DNA of 64,000 nucleotides. Origin: Mycobacterium lacus (GTDB taxonomy: Bacteria > Actinomycetota > Actinomycetes > Mycobacteriales > Mycobacteriaceae). Below are positions 35,211 through 43,992 of the stretch, piece by piece (position 1 is the stretch's first letter; the number at the start of each line of letters is the position of its first letter). The notes under the pieces are model-generated. The model was not told the origin of the DNA, ran no database searches, and worked only from the letters and a program-made list of their open reading frames with translations. Where the stretch lies: contig NZ_AP022581.1 in the NCBI RefSeq assembly GCF_010731535.1, forward strand, positions 2,179,952-2,243,951, given 5' to 3'. A program made the translations under genes and the position numbers.

Positions 35211-37138
35211 GCATTCCGCTGCTGATCGCCGAGGCCGGCGGCGATCCGTGGCAGGTCAATGCCACGTTGCAAAGCGGGCGGCCGGCGCAGATTTCCGATC
35301 TCGCGCAAGCGTTTCACGATGCGGGTGCCTTCACGGCGGAGGCCGACACCGCGTTCAAGCAGGCGCTTCAGCGTTTTGAGTGGGCCTGGAATCGGGAGAA
35401 CGGCGAGCATCCGATCAACGACTCCGCCGAGGTGCAGCGCGTGACCAAGTCGCTGAACCTACAGGCGGCACAACTGCCGAAGATCGCCGTCGACCTGGAA
35501 AACATCGCGGCCGCCCTGGCCGAAGCGCAACGATCTGCCGGCTGGTACATCTCAGCGCTCGAGCACGACCTGGAAGCTATTGACGACGAGATCGGCGAAG
35601 CGCTTGCCGAAGACGACAACGAATGCGCCGACGCTCTGTGCGAGGAAGCGGTTGCTGCGACCAGAGCAGTCCTGGCTCAGGTCAAGCACATTCGCGACGG
35701 CTATTCGGCGATGTTGCAGAACGGCCTAGCCAACCTGCGAACCGACGGAGCCGACCCGGCCGAGATACGAAGTGTGGATGAGCTTTTGATCCCGCCGCCC
35801 GATACCAGCCCCGAGCAAGTCAAACGGTGGTGGGATTCGCTCAGCGACGAGCAAAAGCGCTTGCTGGCCGATCAACACCCGCCGGAATTGGGCAACCTCA
35901 ACGGCATTCCTGCTGAGATACGCGACACGGTCAACCAGGCGGTGATGACCGACGACCTCAATCGTGTCCTCGACGTCGCACGCCAGCGCGGGGTGTCCGA
36001 GGCCGATGTGGTCAATAATCTTGCGAAATACGGGCTTTCGGTCACCGACATCACCCGCTACACCAACGCCAAGCAAACCAAAGCGGGCCTCGACCACGGT
36101 CGCGGAACCAACGCAAGTCGCCCGCGGCCCGTCATGCTGTGGGCATACGATCCGCTGGCGTTCAACGGCAAGGGCAGGGCCGCGATCGCGATCGGAAACC
36201 CGGATCGCGCGCACAACACCGCGGTCATCGTGCCGGGCACCAACAGCAGCGTGAAGGGCGGCTGGCTGTCCGACGGGCACAACGACGCCATCAACCTCTA
36301 CGACCAGTCGTCGAAAGCCGATCCAGGCCAGGCCACGGCGGTGATCGCGTGGATGGGCTACGACGCGCCCGAGTTCGACTTTCAGCATCCGGATCGCGCC
36401 GCCACCGACCCGTCGACGCTGCAACAGGTCGGCACCCCCTGGATGGCACGCCAGGGAGGCGCGCTACTCGCGGCAGATGTCAACGGCCTGGCAGTTACCC
36501 ATGATGGCGCTATCCCTTCACATGTGACCGTCATCGGGCATTCCTACGGCTCGACGACGGTCGCCGACGCGTTCGCCAACAGCCGCATGCGAGCCAACGA
36601 TGCCGTGCTGATCGGCTGTCCCGGAACCGATTTGGCGCGCAGCGCCGCCGACTTTCACCTCAACGGCGGAAGGCTTTATGTCGGTGCGGCCTCCACCGAC
36701 GCGATCAGCTGGATCGGCGAAACAGGCAACGGTGTGCCCAACGCGGTCAACGACGGTATCGGGAGCCCGCTCGGGCCGTTGGCGGGACTCGGCGCCGACC
36801 CGGCTCATGACGGCTTTGGGTCGGTGCGGTTCCGCGCCGAAGTGGCGGGCTCGCACAACGTTGTCCCCTGGTTCAACGATCATTCGCACTACTACGACAT
36901 GGGCAGCGAGGCGCTGCACAACATGACCCAAATAGCCGTCGGCCGCGGCGACAACTTGGCACCAGAAGGTATGCTGGCCCCCCACCGAGCCGACGAACGG
37001 ATCTCCACTCCAACCGAGGTGCACACTCCCTTTGGAACGATTCCGCTACCGCATGTCGCGATCCGCACACCAGTCACCGTCGACCCGGAATGGGACCGGC
37101 CGGGAAATGCTGTCACCAATAACCATGATTTCAAATAG
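35192..37138 (+). CDS. Rv2079-like alpha/beta-hydrolase (DUF1023), copy A
   Basis: The 648-residue protein has a helical N-terminal domain (about 1-200), beginning MQLRHISIPLLIAEAGGDPW with HPINDSAEVQRVTKSLNLQA, typical of type VII substrates with long helical hairpins. The C-terminal DUF1023 alpha/beta-hydrolase has nucleophile Ser451 in VIGHSYGSTTV and likely catalytic His in DHSHYYD (563-569). VIVPGTNSSVKGGW marks the oxyanion strand. There is no signal peptide. A lipase or esterase activity is expected from the family; the substrate is unknown. Its 3' end overlaps the lppJ-like gene by 14 bp. It shares most of its length with copy B downstream. Confidence 0.85.
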   Translation: MQLRHISIPLLIAEAGGDPWQVNATLQSGRPAQISDLAQAFHDAGAFTAEADTAFKQALQRFEWAWNRENGEHPINDSAEVQRVTKSLNLQAAQLPKIAVDLENIAAALAEAQRSAGWYISALEHDLEAIDDEIGEALAEDDNECADALCEEAVAATRAVLAQVKHIRDGYSAMLQNGLANLRTDGADPAEIRSVDELLIPPPDTSPEQVKRWWDSLSDEQKRLLADQHPPELGNLNGIPAEIRDTVNQAVMTDDLNRVLDVARQRGVSEADVVNNLAKYGLSVTDITRYTNAKQTKAGLDHGRGTNASRPRPVMLWAYDPLAFNGKGRAAIAIGNPDRAHNTAVIVPGTNSSVKGGWLSDGHNDAINLYDQSSKADPGQATAVIAWMGYDAPEFDFQHPDRAATDPSTLQQVGTPWMARQGGALLAADVNGLAVTHDGAIPSHVTVIGHSYGSTTVADAFANSRMRANDAVLIGCPGTDLARSAADFHLNGGRLYVGAASTDAISWIGETGNGVPNAVNDGIGSPLGPLAGLGADPAHDGFGSVRFRAEVAGSHNVVPWFNDHSHYYDMGSEALHNMTQIAVGRGDNLAPEGMLAPHRADERISTPTEVHTPFGTIPLPHVAIRTPVTVDPEWDRPGNAVTNNHDFK

Positions 37139-37679
37139 CTTCTTCTCGCGTCGCCCGCTGCCACTGGTTATCGCCACGCTGGCCACCCTCGTCTTCGTCT
37201 TAGGAGGTTGTTCGCCGATGTTCCCTTTTGCCCATGACCGGGATCGTCCCGCTCATCCGCTCTCCGACGAACAAGCCATGGCCCAGGTGATCGACCCCGC
37301 CAAGCAAATCGCGAGAGTCGCTGGCCTACAAGATGTCTCAGGGGGCTTCAGCTGGGAATCCTGCAACGACCAAGGCGACCCGCCCTACCGAGGCCGAGTG
37401 GACATGACATTCAACGTGCCCGCAGGTATAGACCACAATGCCTATTACGAGCAGATCGCCAAAACGATGGTCGCCCACGGCTGGTCAGCGGGTGCGCCTT
37501 CAGGGAAGCACCTGTTCGGTACCGTGATCCGCAAAGAGGGCGTCTGGGCGGACATCGGCATAAGTCCCTTTCTCGGCGCAGATGGGGCTGTCCAGCTGTT
37601 CGGCGAGTGCCGCAACATGAACAACCACCGCCATGACAGCAACGGATTCAGCATCGAAGACCAGTTGCGTGCGGGATGA
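37125..37679 (+). CDS. lppJ: LppJ-like lipoprotein, copy A
   Basis: This 184-residue lipoprotein has a signal sequence (PLPLVIATLATLVFVLGGC) whose lipobox ends V-L-G-G-C. After the lipidated cysteine come SPMFPFAHDRDRPAHPLSDE and the LppA-family core: QVIDPAKQIARVAGLQDVSG, SWESCNDQGDPPYRGRVDM and LFGECRNMNNHRH. The two later cysteines probably form a disulfide. The ATG lies inside the end of the hydrolase gene, so translation is coupled. By position it may neutralise or accompany the hydrolase. Confidence 0.85.
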   Translation: MISNSFFSRRPLPLVIATLATLVFVLGGCSPMFPFAHDRDRPAHPLSDEQAMAQVIDPAKQIARVAGLQDVSGGFSWESCNDQGDPPYRGRVDMTFNVPAGIDHNAYYEQIAKTMVAHGWSAGAPSGKHLFGTVIRKEGVWADIGISPFLGADGAVQLFGECRNMNNHRHDSNGFSIEDQLRAG

Positions 37680-38203
37680 AAGTCCGGCAAATCACCGCCA
37701 CGCTGGCCGCCGTCGTCTTCGTCTTAGGAGGTTGTTCACCGATGTTTCCTTTTGCCGATGACCGGGATCATCCCGCTCATCCGCTCTCCGACGAGCAAAC
37801 CAGGGCCCAAGTGATCGACCCGGCCAAGCAGATCGCGAAAGTCGCTGGCCTACCAGATGTCTCAGGGGTCTTCGGCTGGGAATCCTGCAACGACCAGGGT
37901 GACCCACCCTTCCGGGGCCGAGTTGACATGTCGTTCGACGTACCCGCCGGTGTCGACCACGACACCTACTTTGAACAAATCGCCAAAACGATGGTCACTC
38001 ACGGCTGGTCCGCCGGCCCACCAACGGGCAAGCACCTGTTCGGAACGGTCATCCACAAAGATGGCGTCATGGCGATCATCGGCAAAAGCGGCGGCATGTA
38101 CAAAGACGGCTCAGTCGACCTTTTCGGCGAGTGCCGCAACATGGGCGAACACCGCCACGACGGCAAATGGTACGACGTCACCGACCAGCTGCAGGCGGGA
38201 TGA
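37676..38203 (+). CDS. lppJ: LppJ-like lipoprotein, copy B
   Basis: This 175-residue tandem paralogue of the preceding gene has lipobox V-L-G-G-C in ATLAAVVFVLGGC, followed by the near-identical SPMFPFADDRDHPAHPLSDE. The core motifs QVIDPAKQIAKVAGLPDVSG, GWESCNDQGDPPFRGRVDMS and LFGECRNMGEHRHDG are kept. The ATG overlaps the stop of copy A (ATGA). It has no hydrolase of its own immediately upstream, so it is an orphan second copy in the array. Confidence 0.85.
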   Translation: MKVRQITATLAAVVFVLGGCSPMFPFADDRDHPAHPLSDEQTRAQVIDPAKQIAKVAGLPDVSGVFGWESCNDQGDPPFRGRVDMSFDVPAGVDHDTYFEQIAKTMVTHGWSAGPPTGKHLFGTVIHKDGVMAIIGKSGGMYKDGSVDLFGECRNMGEHRHDGKWYDVTDQLQAG

Positions 38204-38517
38204 GGGCCCGCGAGATAACCGCGCGTTCTGCTCACTGTCTTTGTCCTAACGCATCGACAGCTGCCCGCCTGTCGTGTCGATCGGCAATTCCGTGGTGCGA
38301 CGCTGGTTTGCTGCACTCGGGGGCAACGGCGGTGTTCAGTGACTTTCCCGCCGTCGAGACGTTTCACGACGCGGTCAGCGCGGCGCACGCCCGACATGTG
38401 AGAACCTTGCGCGCCCGCCAGGAGGCGCTGACCGAAGCCGGACGCAGTGGGCACCGGGCTGCCATGGTGTTCACCGACATGGATGACGGCAACGCCATCG
38501 GACTGCGGGTGGTGTGA
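38200..38517 (+). pseudogene. lppJ start remnant fused to degenerate EspC-like (Rv2078-like) stub
   Basis: At the stop of copy B another ATGA overlap opens MRAREITARSAHC, resembling the MKVRQITATLAAV start of copy B but soon losing the frame of a signal peptide. About 130 bp later the C-terminal half of an EspC-like helical protein is clear: FSDFPAVETFHDAVSAAHAR, ALTEAGRSGHRAAMVFTDMD. It ends at a TGA that overlaps the ATG of hydrolase copy B. The EspC-like N-terminus seems replaced by the lppJ fragment. A GTG at 38332 could still start a 61-residue product. This joint records a tandem duplication of the module. Confidence 0.55.
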
Positions 38518-40487
38518 TGCAGCTGCGTTACATAGGCATCCCGCTGCTGATCGCCGAGGCAGGCGGTGATCCCTGGGCGATCAATCAAAGCCTGCAAGCT
38601 GGTCGCCCAGCGCAGATTTCCGATCTAGCGGAGGCCTTTCACGCTGCAGGCCGATGCACCGCCGAGGCCGACGCCGCCTTCGATCAAGCCCGGCGCCGCT
38701 TTGAGGCAGCCTGGAATCGAGAGAGTGGCGACCATCCGATCAACGACTCCGCCGAGGTGCAGCGGGTGACCAAGTCACTGGGTGCGCAGTCCTTACAATT
38801 ACCCAAGATCGGGGTCGACTTGGAAAACATCGCGGCCGCCCTGGCCGAGGCGCAACGCACCGCAGGCGGGCAGATCGCGACCCTAGCGGCTCGGTTGCAA
38901 CAGCTCGACAACGAAATCGGTCAAGCGCTGGAACTGGAGAAAGACGCACGCCTCACCGCGGCCGAGAGATCCGAGCTTGATGCGCTGATCTCCACTCTTG
39001 AACAGGACGCTATTGACGACACCAAATCCACTCTGGGCCAGCTTGAGTCAATACGCAACGGCTACTCGGATTACTTGGAGAGATCACTGACCACGCTGCG
39101 CACCGACGGGTACGACCCGGCGGCTATCCAAGGCTTGGACGCCCCGGAATCGCCGCTGAAACCTGAAGAACCGATTCAGATTCCGCCATCAGGCACCAGC
39201 GCAGAGGACGTGCACAAGTGGTGGACGTCGCTGACACCCGAGGAGCGGCAACGTCTGCTCGCCGAGCAACCCGAGCAGATCGGCAACCTCAACGGCGTTC
39301 CAGTCAGCGCGCGCAGCGATGCCAATATCGCGGTGATGACCCAGGACCTCACTCGGCTCCGCGACATCGCCAGCCGATACGGCGTGTCGGCAGACGACGT
39401 GGTGGGTAATCCGGCGAAGTATGGCCTGTCAGCCACCGACATCACCCGCTATCGGAACGCCGATCAGACCAAGCAGGGCCTCGACCACGACGTGGGTAAC
39501 GATTCCCTCCACCCCAACCCGGTGTACCTGTTCGCCTACGACCCGCTGGCGTTCGGCGGTAAGGGGCGCGCCGCGATCGCCATCGGGAACCCGGACACCG
39601 CGAAAAGCACCGCCGTGATCGTGCCCGGCACCAGCAGCAGCGTGAAAGGCGGCTGGCTGCACGACGGCCACAACGACGCGCTCAACCTCTACGGTCAAGC
39701 CAATGCCGCCGACCCGAAAAACCCCACGGCGGTGATCGCCTGGATGGGCTATGACGCCCCCAACGACTTCACCGATCCACGGATCGCCACCCCAATGCTG
39801 GCCCGAACCGGCGGTGCGGCACTGGCGCAGGACGTCAACGGTTTGTGGGCAACACACCTCGGCGACGGCCGGCATGTCACCGTGCTGGGCCACTCCTACG
39901 GCTCGACCACGGTGGCCGACGCTTTCGCCCTGGGCGGCATGCACGCCAACGACGCTGTGCTCTTGGGCTGCCCCGGAACCGACCTGGCCCGCAGCGCCGC
40001 CAGCTTTCACCTGGACGGCGGCCGCGTGTACGTGGGAGACGCCTCCACCGACCCAATCGGCATGCTCGGGCAGCTGGATGGCCTCAGCAACTATGTGAAC
40101 AGGGACAACATTGGCGGTCAGCTGCTCGGTTTAACCGCCGGCCTGGGCACCGACCCTGCCGGCGACGGATTCGGATCGGTGCGGTTTCGCGCCGAAGTAC
40201 CCGGCTCCGACGCCATTAACCCCCACGACCATTCGCATTACTACCATCCCGGCAGCGAGGCCTTGCACAGCATGGCCGACATCGCCTCGGGCCACGGCGA
40301 CACGCTGGCATCCGACGGCATGTTGGCCCAACCTCGTCATCAGCCAAGCGTGGAGATCAACATTCCGGGCCTGGGTTCGGTCAGCGTCGATATCCCGGGC
40401 ACGCCGGCCAGCGTCGACCCGGAGTGGGGTCGCCCCCCGGGATCTATCACCGACGATCATGTTTTCGATGACCAACACCACCACTGA
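38517..40487 (+). CDS. Rv2079-like alpha/beta-hydrolase (DUF1023), copy B
   Basis: This 656-residue paralogue of copy A begins MQLRYIGIPLLIAEAGGDPW. The helical N-terminal domain has HPINDSAEVQRVTKSLGAQS and a long coiled segment (QIATLAARLQQLDNEIGQAL). A proline-rich hinge (DAPESPLKPEEPIQIPPS) leads into the hydrolase: VIVPGTSSSVKGGWL, nucleophile Ser460 in VLGHSYGSTTV and DHSHYYHPGSEALHSM. A GTG one codon earlier is possible, but copy A supports the ATG. The divergent hinge and coiled region suggest diversification between copies, while the catalytic half is strongly conserved. Confidence 0.85.
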   Translation: MQLRYIGIPLLIAEAGGDPWAINQSLQAGRPAQISDLAEAFHAAGRCTAEADAAFDQARRRFEAAWNRESGDHPINDSAEVQRVTKSLGAQSLQLPKIGVDLENIAAALAEAQRTAGGQIATLAARLQQLDNEIGQALELEKDARLTAAERSELDALISTLEQDAIDDTKSTLGQLESIRNGYSDYLERSLTTLRTDGYDPAAIQGLDAPESPLKPEEPIQIPPSGTSAEDVHKWWTSLTPEERQRLLAEQPEQIGNLNGVPVSARSDANIAVMTQDLTRLRDIASRYGVSADDVVGNPAKYGLSATDITRYRNADQTKQGLDHDVGNDSLHPNPVYLFAYDPLAFGGKGRAAIAIGNPDTAKSTAVIVPGTSSSVKGGWLHDGHNDALNLYGQANAADPKNPTAVIAWMGYDAPNDFTDPRIATPMLARTGGAALAQDVNGLWATHLGDGRHVTVLGHSYGSTTVADAFALGGMHANDAVLLGCPGTDLARSAASFHLDGGRVYVGDASTDPIGMLGQLDGLSNYVNRDNIGGQLLGLTAGLGTDPAGDGFGSVRFRAEVPGSDAINPHDHSHYYHPGSEALHSMADIASGHGDTLASDGMLAQPRHQPSVEINIPGLGSVSVDIPGTPASVDPEWGRPPGSITDDHVFDDQHHH

Positions 40488-41046
40488 CCGACGGCACTTC
40501 GTGTCACGGCAAGCACTGCTGGCCGCGGCAGCCGTCGTCGCCATGTTGTTAGGAGGATGTGCGCTGGTGATGCCCAAACCACATTCCGCGGGTTCCTCTA
40601 ATCCATGGGACGACTCCGCCCACCCGCTCACCGACGATCAAACCATGGCCCAGGTGATCGAGCCGGCCAAACAAATCGTCGCCGCCGCCGACCTGCAGGG
40701 TGTTAGCGGGGGATTCTCGTTCGCCTCCTGCAACGACCAAGGCGATCCGCCCTATATGGGCTGGGTCTCGATGAGCTTCCTCTTGCACGGCGAACCCGAC
40801 GCGTACTTTCAGCAGGTTCGGGCTGCGATGCGGTCACACGGCTGGAACGACGGCGCCCCACCGGGTCAGCACTTCCACGGCACAACCCTGCATAAGAACG
40901 GCGTAACCGCGAACATGAGTTTCGTACCGTCCGACCACAGTTACGGACAAATCAACCTGTATGGCCAATGCCGCAACACGACGAACCACCGCAATGACGG
41001 CAAGACCAACAGCACCGACATCACCAACGAACTAGTCACGCCATGA
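40468..41046 (+). CDS. LppJ-like lipoprotein, copy C (divergent)
   Basis: This 192-residue lipoprotein has a longer N-region, MTNTTTDRRHFVSRQALLAA, and lipobox L-L-G-G-C in AAVVAMLLGGC. The core is conserved with copies A and B (QVIEPAKQIVAAADLQGVSG, SFASCNDQGDPPYMGWVSM, LYGQCRNTTNHRNDG), but the domain between is diverged. The ATG overlaps the 3' end of hydrolase copy B by 20 bp, as in the first module. It is the last gene before the conserved, convergent pepE. Confidence 0.83.
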   Translation: MTNTTTDRRHFVSRQALLAAAAVVAMLLGGCALVMPKPHSAGSSNPWDDSAHPLTDDQTMAQVIEPAKQIVAAADLQGVSGGFSFASCNDQGDPPYMGWVSMSFLLHGEPDAYFQQVRAAMRSHGWNDGAPPGQHFHGTTLHKNGVTANMSFVPSDHSYGQINLYGQCRNTTNHRNDGKTNSTDITNELVTP

Positions 41047-41067
41047 AGACGGCCACCCGCGCTCACA

Positions 41068-42192
41068 TCAACCCGGCACCACGACCAACTCGCGCGGCCG
41101 GTTGTTGAGCGAGACCGCGCCATCCTCGGTCACGATCACGATGTCCTCGATGCGGGCACCCCAGCGGCCCGGGAAGTAGATGCCGGGCTCGATGGAAAAT
41201 GCCATGCCCGCGGCCAGCGGCAGCTGATTGCCGGCGACGATGTAGGGCTCTTCGTGCACGGACAGCCCGATGCCGTGCCCGGTGCGGTGCACGAAATGCT
41301 CGGAGAGTCCGGCCTCGGCCAGCACATCGCGGGCCGCGGCGTCGACCTCCGAGGCAACCACACCGGGACGAACCGCGTCAAACGCCGCGCGCTGGGCCCG
41401 TTGCAATATCGAATACCGTTGCGCCACATCAGAATCAGGCTCGCCGATGCTGTAGGTGCGCGTCGAGTCGGAGTGGTATCCGGGCTCATAAGTACCTCCG
41501 ATGTCGACGACGACAACGTCGCCGACCGCCAGCCGTCGATCCGAATATCCGTGGTGCGGGTCGGCCCCGTGCGGGCCGGAGCCGACGATGACGAACGCCA
41601 CCTCCGAATGCCCTTCGGCGACAATCGCTTCGGCAATGTCGGCGGCGACCTCGGCCTCGGTGCGGCCCGGGATCAACAATTCCGGCACCCGGGCGTGAAC
41701 CCGGTCGATGGCCGCACCGGCCTTGCGCAGCGCATCAATCTCGCCCTCCTCCTTGATCATTCGGAGCTCACTTAGCACATTGGTCGCCAGCACCGGCAGC
41801 ACTCCGAGCGTGATGGCCAGCGGCAACAGGTGCAGCGCCGGTATCGAATCGGTGACGGCGGTCGCGGCGGGCGAGCCGCCCAAAGCGATCGTCACCAACC
41901 GGTACGGATCGTCGCCGTCGACCCAGTTCCGCACCTGTAGACCCAGTTCCGCAACGGCGGACTCCTTGAGCGAAGCCAGCTCCAGCCGCGGCACCACGAC
42001 CGTCGGATCGCCGGAGGCCGGCAAGACCAGCGCGGTGAGTCGCTCGAACGTCTGCGCGCGCGAGCCGATGAGGTAACGCAGGTCGTAGCCCGGGGTGATC
42101 ACCAGACCGGTGAGGCCGCTCTCGGCGGTCGCGGCCCTCGCCGCGGCCAACCGGCGGGCATACACCTCGGTGTTGAATCGGCGAGAAGCCAT
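41068..42192 (-). CDS. pepE: Xaa-Pro-type dipeptidase PepE (M24 family)
   Basis: This cytosolic metallopeptidase of 374 residues is predicted to release N-terminal residues before proline. The creatinase-like N-terminal domain ends near residue 150. The pita-bread catalytic domain carries the five metal ligands in [20 protein letters not shown] (two aspartates), [15 protein letters not shown] (histidine), [11 protein letters not shown] and ARIEDIVIV (two glutamates). I chose the ATG giving [15 protein letters not shown]; a longer in-frame extension upstream reads the divergent exonuclease gene backwards. The starts of the two genes are 19 bp apart. Confidence 0.93.
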   Translation of the reverse strand: MASRRFNTEVYARRLAAARAATAESGLTGLVITPGYDLRYLIGSRAQTFERLTALVLPASGDPTVVVPRLELASLKESAVAELGLQVRNWVDGDDPYRLVTIALGGSPAATAVTDSIPALHLLPLAITLGVLPVLATNVLSELRMIKEEGEIDALRKAGAAIDRVHARVPELLIPGRTEAEVAADIAEAIVAEGHSEVAFVIVGSGPHGADPHHGYSDRRLAVGDVVVVDIGGTYEPGYHSDSTRTYSIGEPDSDVAQRYSILQRAQRAAFDAVRPGVVASEVDAAARDVLAEAGLSEHFVHRTGHGIGLSVHEEPYIVAGNQLPLAAGMAFSIEPGIYFPGRWGARIEDIVIVTEDGAVSLNNRPRELVVVPG

Positions 42193-42211
42193 GGCTGGCA
42201 GGATAGCCCGC

Positions 42212-43189
42212 ATGCCCGCTCCGCCAAGCTCGATGAGTGGCGCCCCACTAGTGTTGCTCGACGGCGCCAGCATGTGGTTTCGCTCGTACTTCGGGGTGCC
42301 GTCGTCGATCACGTCTCCGGACGGCCGGCCCGTCAACGCCGTTCGCGGATTCATCGACTCGATGGCGGTGGTGATCACCCAACAAAAGCCCAGCCGGCTG
42401 GCGGTGTGCCTGGACCTGGATTGGCGCCCGCAATTCCGGGTGGATCGGGTCCCGTCGTACAAGGCGCATCGGGTCGCCGAGACGGGACCGAATGGCCAGC
42501 CCGACATCGAGGAAGTGCCCGACGAGCTGACGCCCCAGGTCGACATGATCATGGGCCTGCTGGACGCGTTCGGGATCCCGACGGCGGGCGCGCCGGGTTT
42601 CGAGGCCGACGATGTGCTGGGCACGCTGGCCGCGCGCGAGCGCCGCGACCCGGTGATCGTCGTCAGCGGCGACCGCGACCTGCTGCAGGTCGTCGCCGAC
42701 GATCCCGTGCCCGTTCGGGTCCTCTACCTGGGTCGCGGACTGTCCAAAGCCACCCTGTTCGGGCCCGCCGACGTCGCCGAGCACTACGGAGTGCCGGTGG
42801 ACCGGGCCGGCCCCGCCTATGCCGAACTTGCGTTGTTGCGCGGCGACCCGTCCGACGGCCTGCCCGGTGTGCCCGGCGTCGGCGAGAAGACGGCGGCCAC
42901 CCTGCTGGCCCAACACGGCTCGCTGGATCGGATCCTGGCCGCCGCCCGTGACCCCAAGTCGACGATGGCCAAGGGTCTGCGGTCGAAACTACTGGCCGCG
43001 CTTGCCTACATCGAGGCCGCGGGCCCAGTGGTGCGGGTAGCGACCGACGCGCCGGTCACCCTGTCGACGGCCACCGACCGGTTGCCGCTGGTCGCCGCCG
43101 ACCCGGCGCGCACCGCCGAGCTGGCGGCCGCATTCGGTGTCGGATCATCGATCACCCGCCTACAGAAGTCGCTCGACGCGCTGCCGTAA
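42212..43189 (+). CDS. 5'-3' exonuclease domain protein (Rv2090-like)
   Basis: This 325-residue protein resembles the 5' nuclease domain of DNA polymerase I without the polymerase. The PIN-like fold starts [19 protein letters not shown]; acidic metal-binding positions are in [24 protein letters not shown] and [12 protein letters not shown]. The helix-hairpin-helix is [20 protein letters not shown]. It probably removes RNA primers or flaps during replication or repair. A second ATG seven codons in (MSGAPLVLL) is an alternative start. It is divergent from pepE and convergent with the DUF4333 gene. Confidence 0.9.
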   Translation: MPAPPSSMSGAPLVLLDGASMWFRSYFGVPSSITSPDGRPVNAVRGFIDSMAVVITQQKPSRLAVCLDLDWRPQFRVDRVPSYKAHRVAETGPNGQPDIEEVPDELTPQVDMIMGLLDAFGIPTAGAPGFEADDVLGTLAARERRDPVIVVSGDRDLLQVVADDPVPVRVLYLGRGLSKATLFGPADVAEHYGVPVDRAGPAYAELALLRGDPSDGLPGVPGVGEKTAATLLAQHGSLDRILAAARDPKSTMAKGLRSKLLAALAYIEAAGPVVRVATDAPVTLSTATDRLPLVAADPARTAELAAAFGVGSSITRLQKSLDALP

Positions 43190-43195
43190 TAACCC

Positions 43196-43942
43196 CTATT
43201 GCGGCCGGCCGACCTCGTAGGTGCCCTTGTTGTCCTGGAACGTCACCGTTACGTGCTTGGAGGCGCCGTCGATGCTAACGGTGCATTCGAACGTGGCGCC
43301 CTTCTTGACGGTGGGGTCGGCGCCGCCGTTGCACTTGACGTCTTTGACGTTCTTGGCGCCGTAGCCGTTGGTCTCGTCGGTGAGGATCTGCTGCACGCCG
43401 GCCTGCGCCTTGTTGACGTCCAGCTTGGTGGTCACGAAAAACCCTGGCTGCCAAAAACCCACGACCAGCACGCCGATGATGAGGAGCAGGACGATCCCGC
43501 CGATCACGCCGCCGATCACAGCCAGTGAGCGCTTCGAGCCCTTGGCCGCTTGGTCGTAGGGCGCGTACTGACCGTACTGGCCGGGCTGACCGTACTGGCC
43601 GGGCTGGCCGTACTGCGCAGGTTGGCCGTATTGGCCAGGCTGCTGCGGGTACTGGCCGTATTGTGCGGATTGCCCGAACTGCGGTGGCGGCCCGAACTGG
43701 GTGGCCTGCGAACCGAAGTCCTGCCCGTAGCCGGGCGGCGGCGACGGGTATTGCTGCGGATACGCCGGCTCGGCCGGCTGTTGGTAGGGCGGCGGGTATG
43801 CCGGGGCCTGCCACGTGCCCTCCTGGGTCGGCTGCTGCTGCCATGGCGATCCCGCCGCCATGGTCGGCTCCGAGGAATGATCGCCACCCTGGCCGGGCGG
43901 TTGCCACGATTGGTTCGGGTCCGATCCCTGTGGTCCGCTCAT
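43196..43942 (-). CDS. DUF4333 membrane protein with glutamine-rich N-terminal repeats (Rv2091c-like)
   Basis: This 248-residue protein has a cytosolic N-terminal half rich in Pro, Gln, Tyr and Gly, with repeats of GQYGQP (about residues 90-125). One transmembrane helix follows: [25 protein letters not shown]. The extracytoplasmic DUF4333-type domain ([40 protein letters not shown]) has two cysteines likely to pair. Such proteins are common in actinobacteria; the function is unknown. The repeat tract is strand-wise GC-skewed and may vary in length between strains. Confidence 0.85.
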   Translation of the reverse strand: MSGPQGSDPNQSWQPPGQGGDHSSEPTMAAGSPWQQQPTQEGTWQAPAYPPPYQQPAEPAYPQQYPSPPPGYGQDFGSQATQFGPPPQFGQSAQYGQYPQQPGQYGQPAQYGQPGQYGQPGQYGQYAPYDQAAKGSKRSLAVIGGVIGGIVLLLIIGVLVVGFWQPGFFVTTKLDVNKAQAGVQQILTDETNGYGAKNVKDVKCNGGADPTVKKGATFECTVSIDGASKHVTVTFQDNKGTYEVGRPQ

Positions 43943-43992
43943 CGTTTCTCCTCAGTCCCCTTTTGATGCTGTAACCCTAGCCCTGGCCCAGC

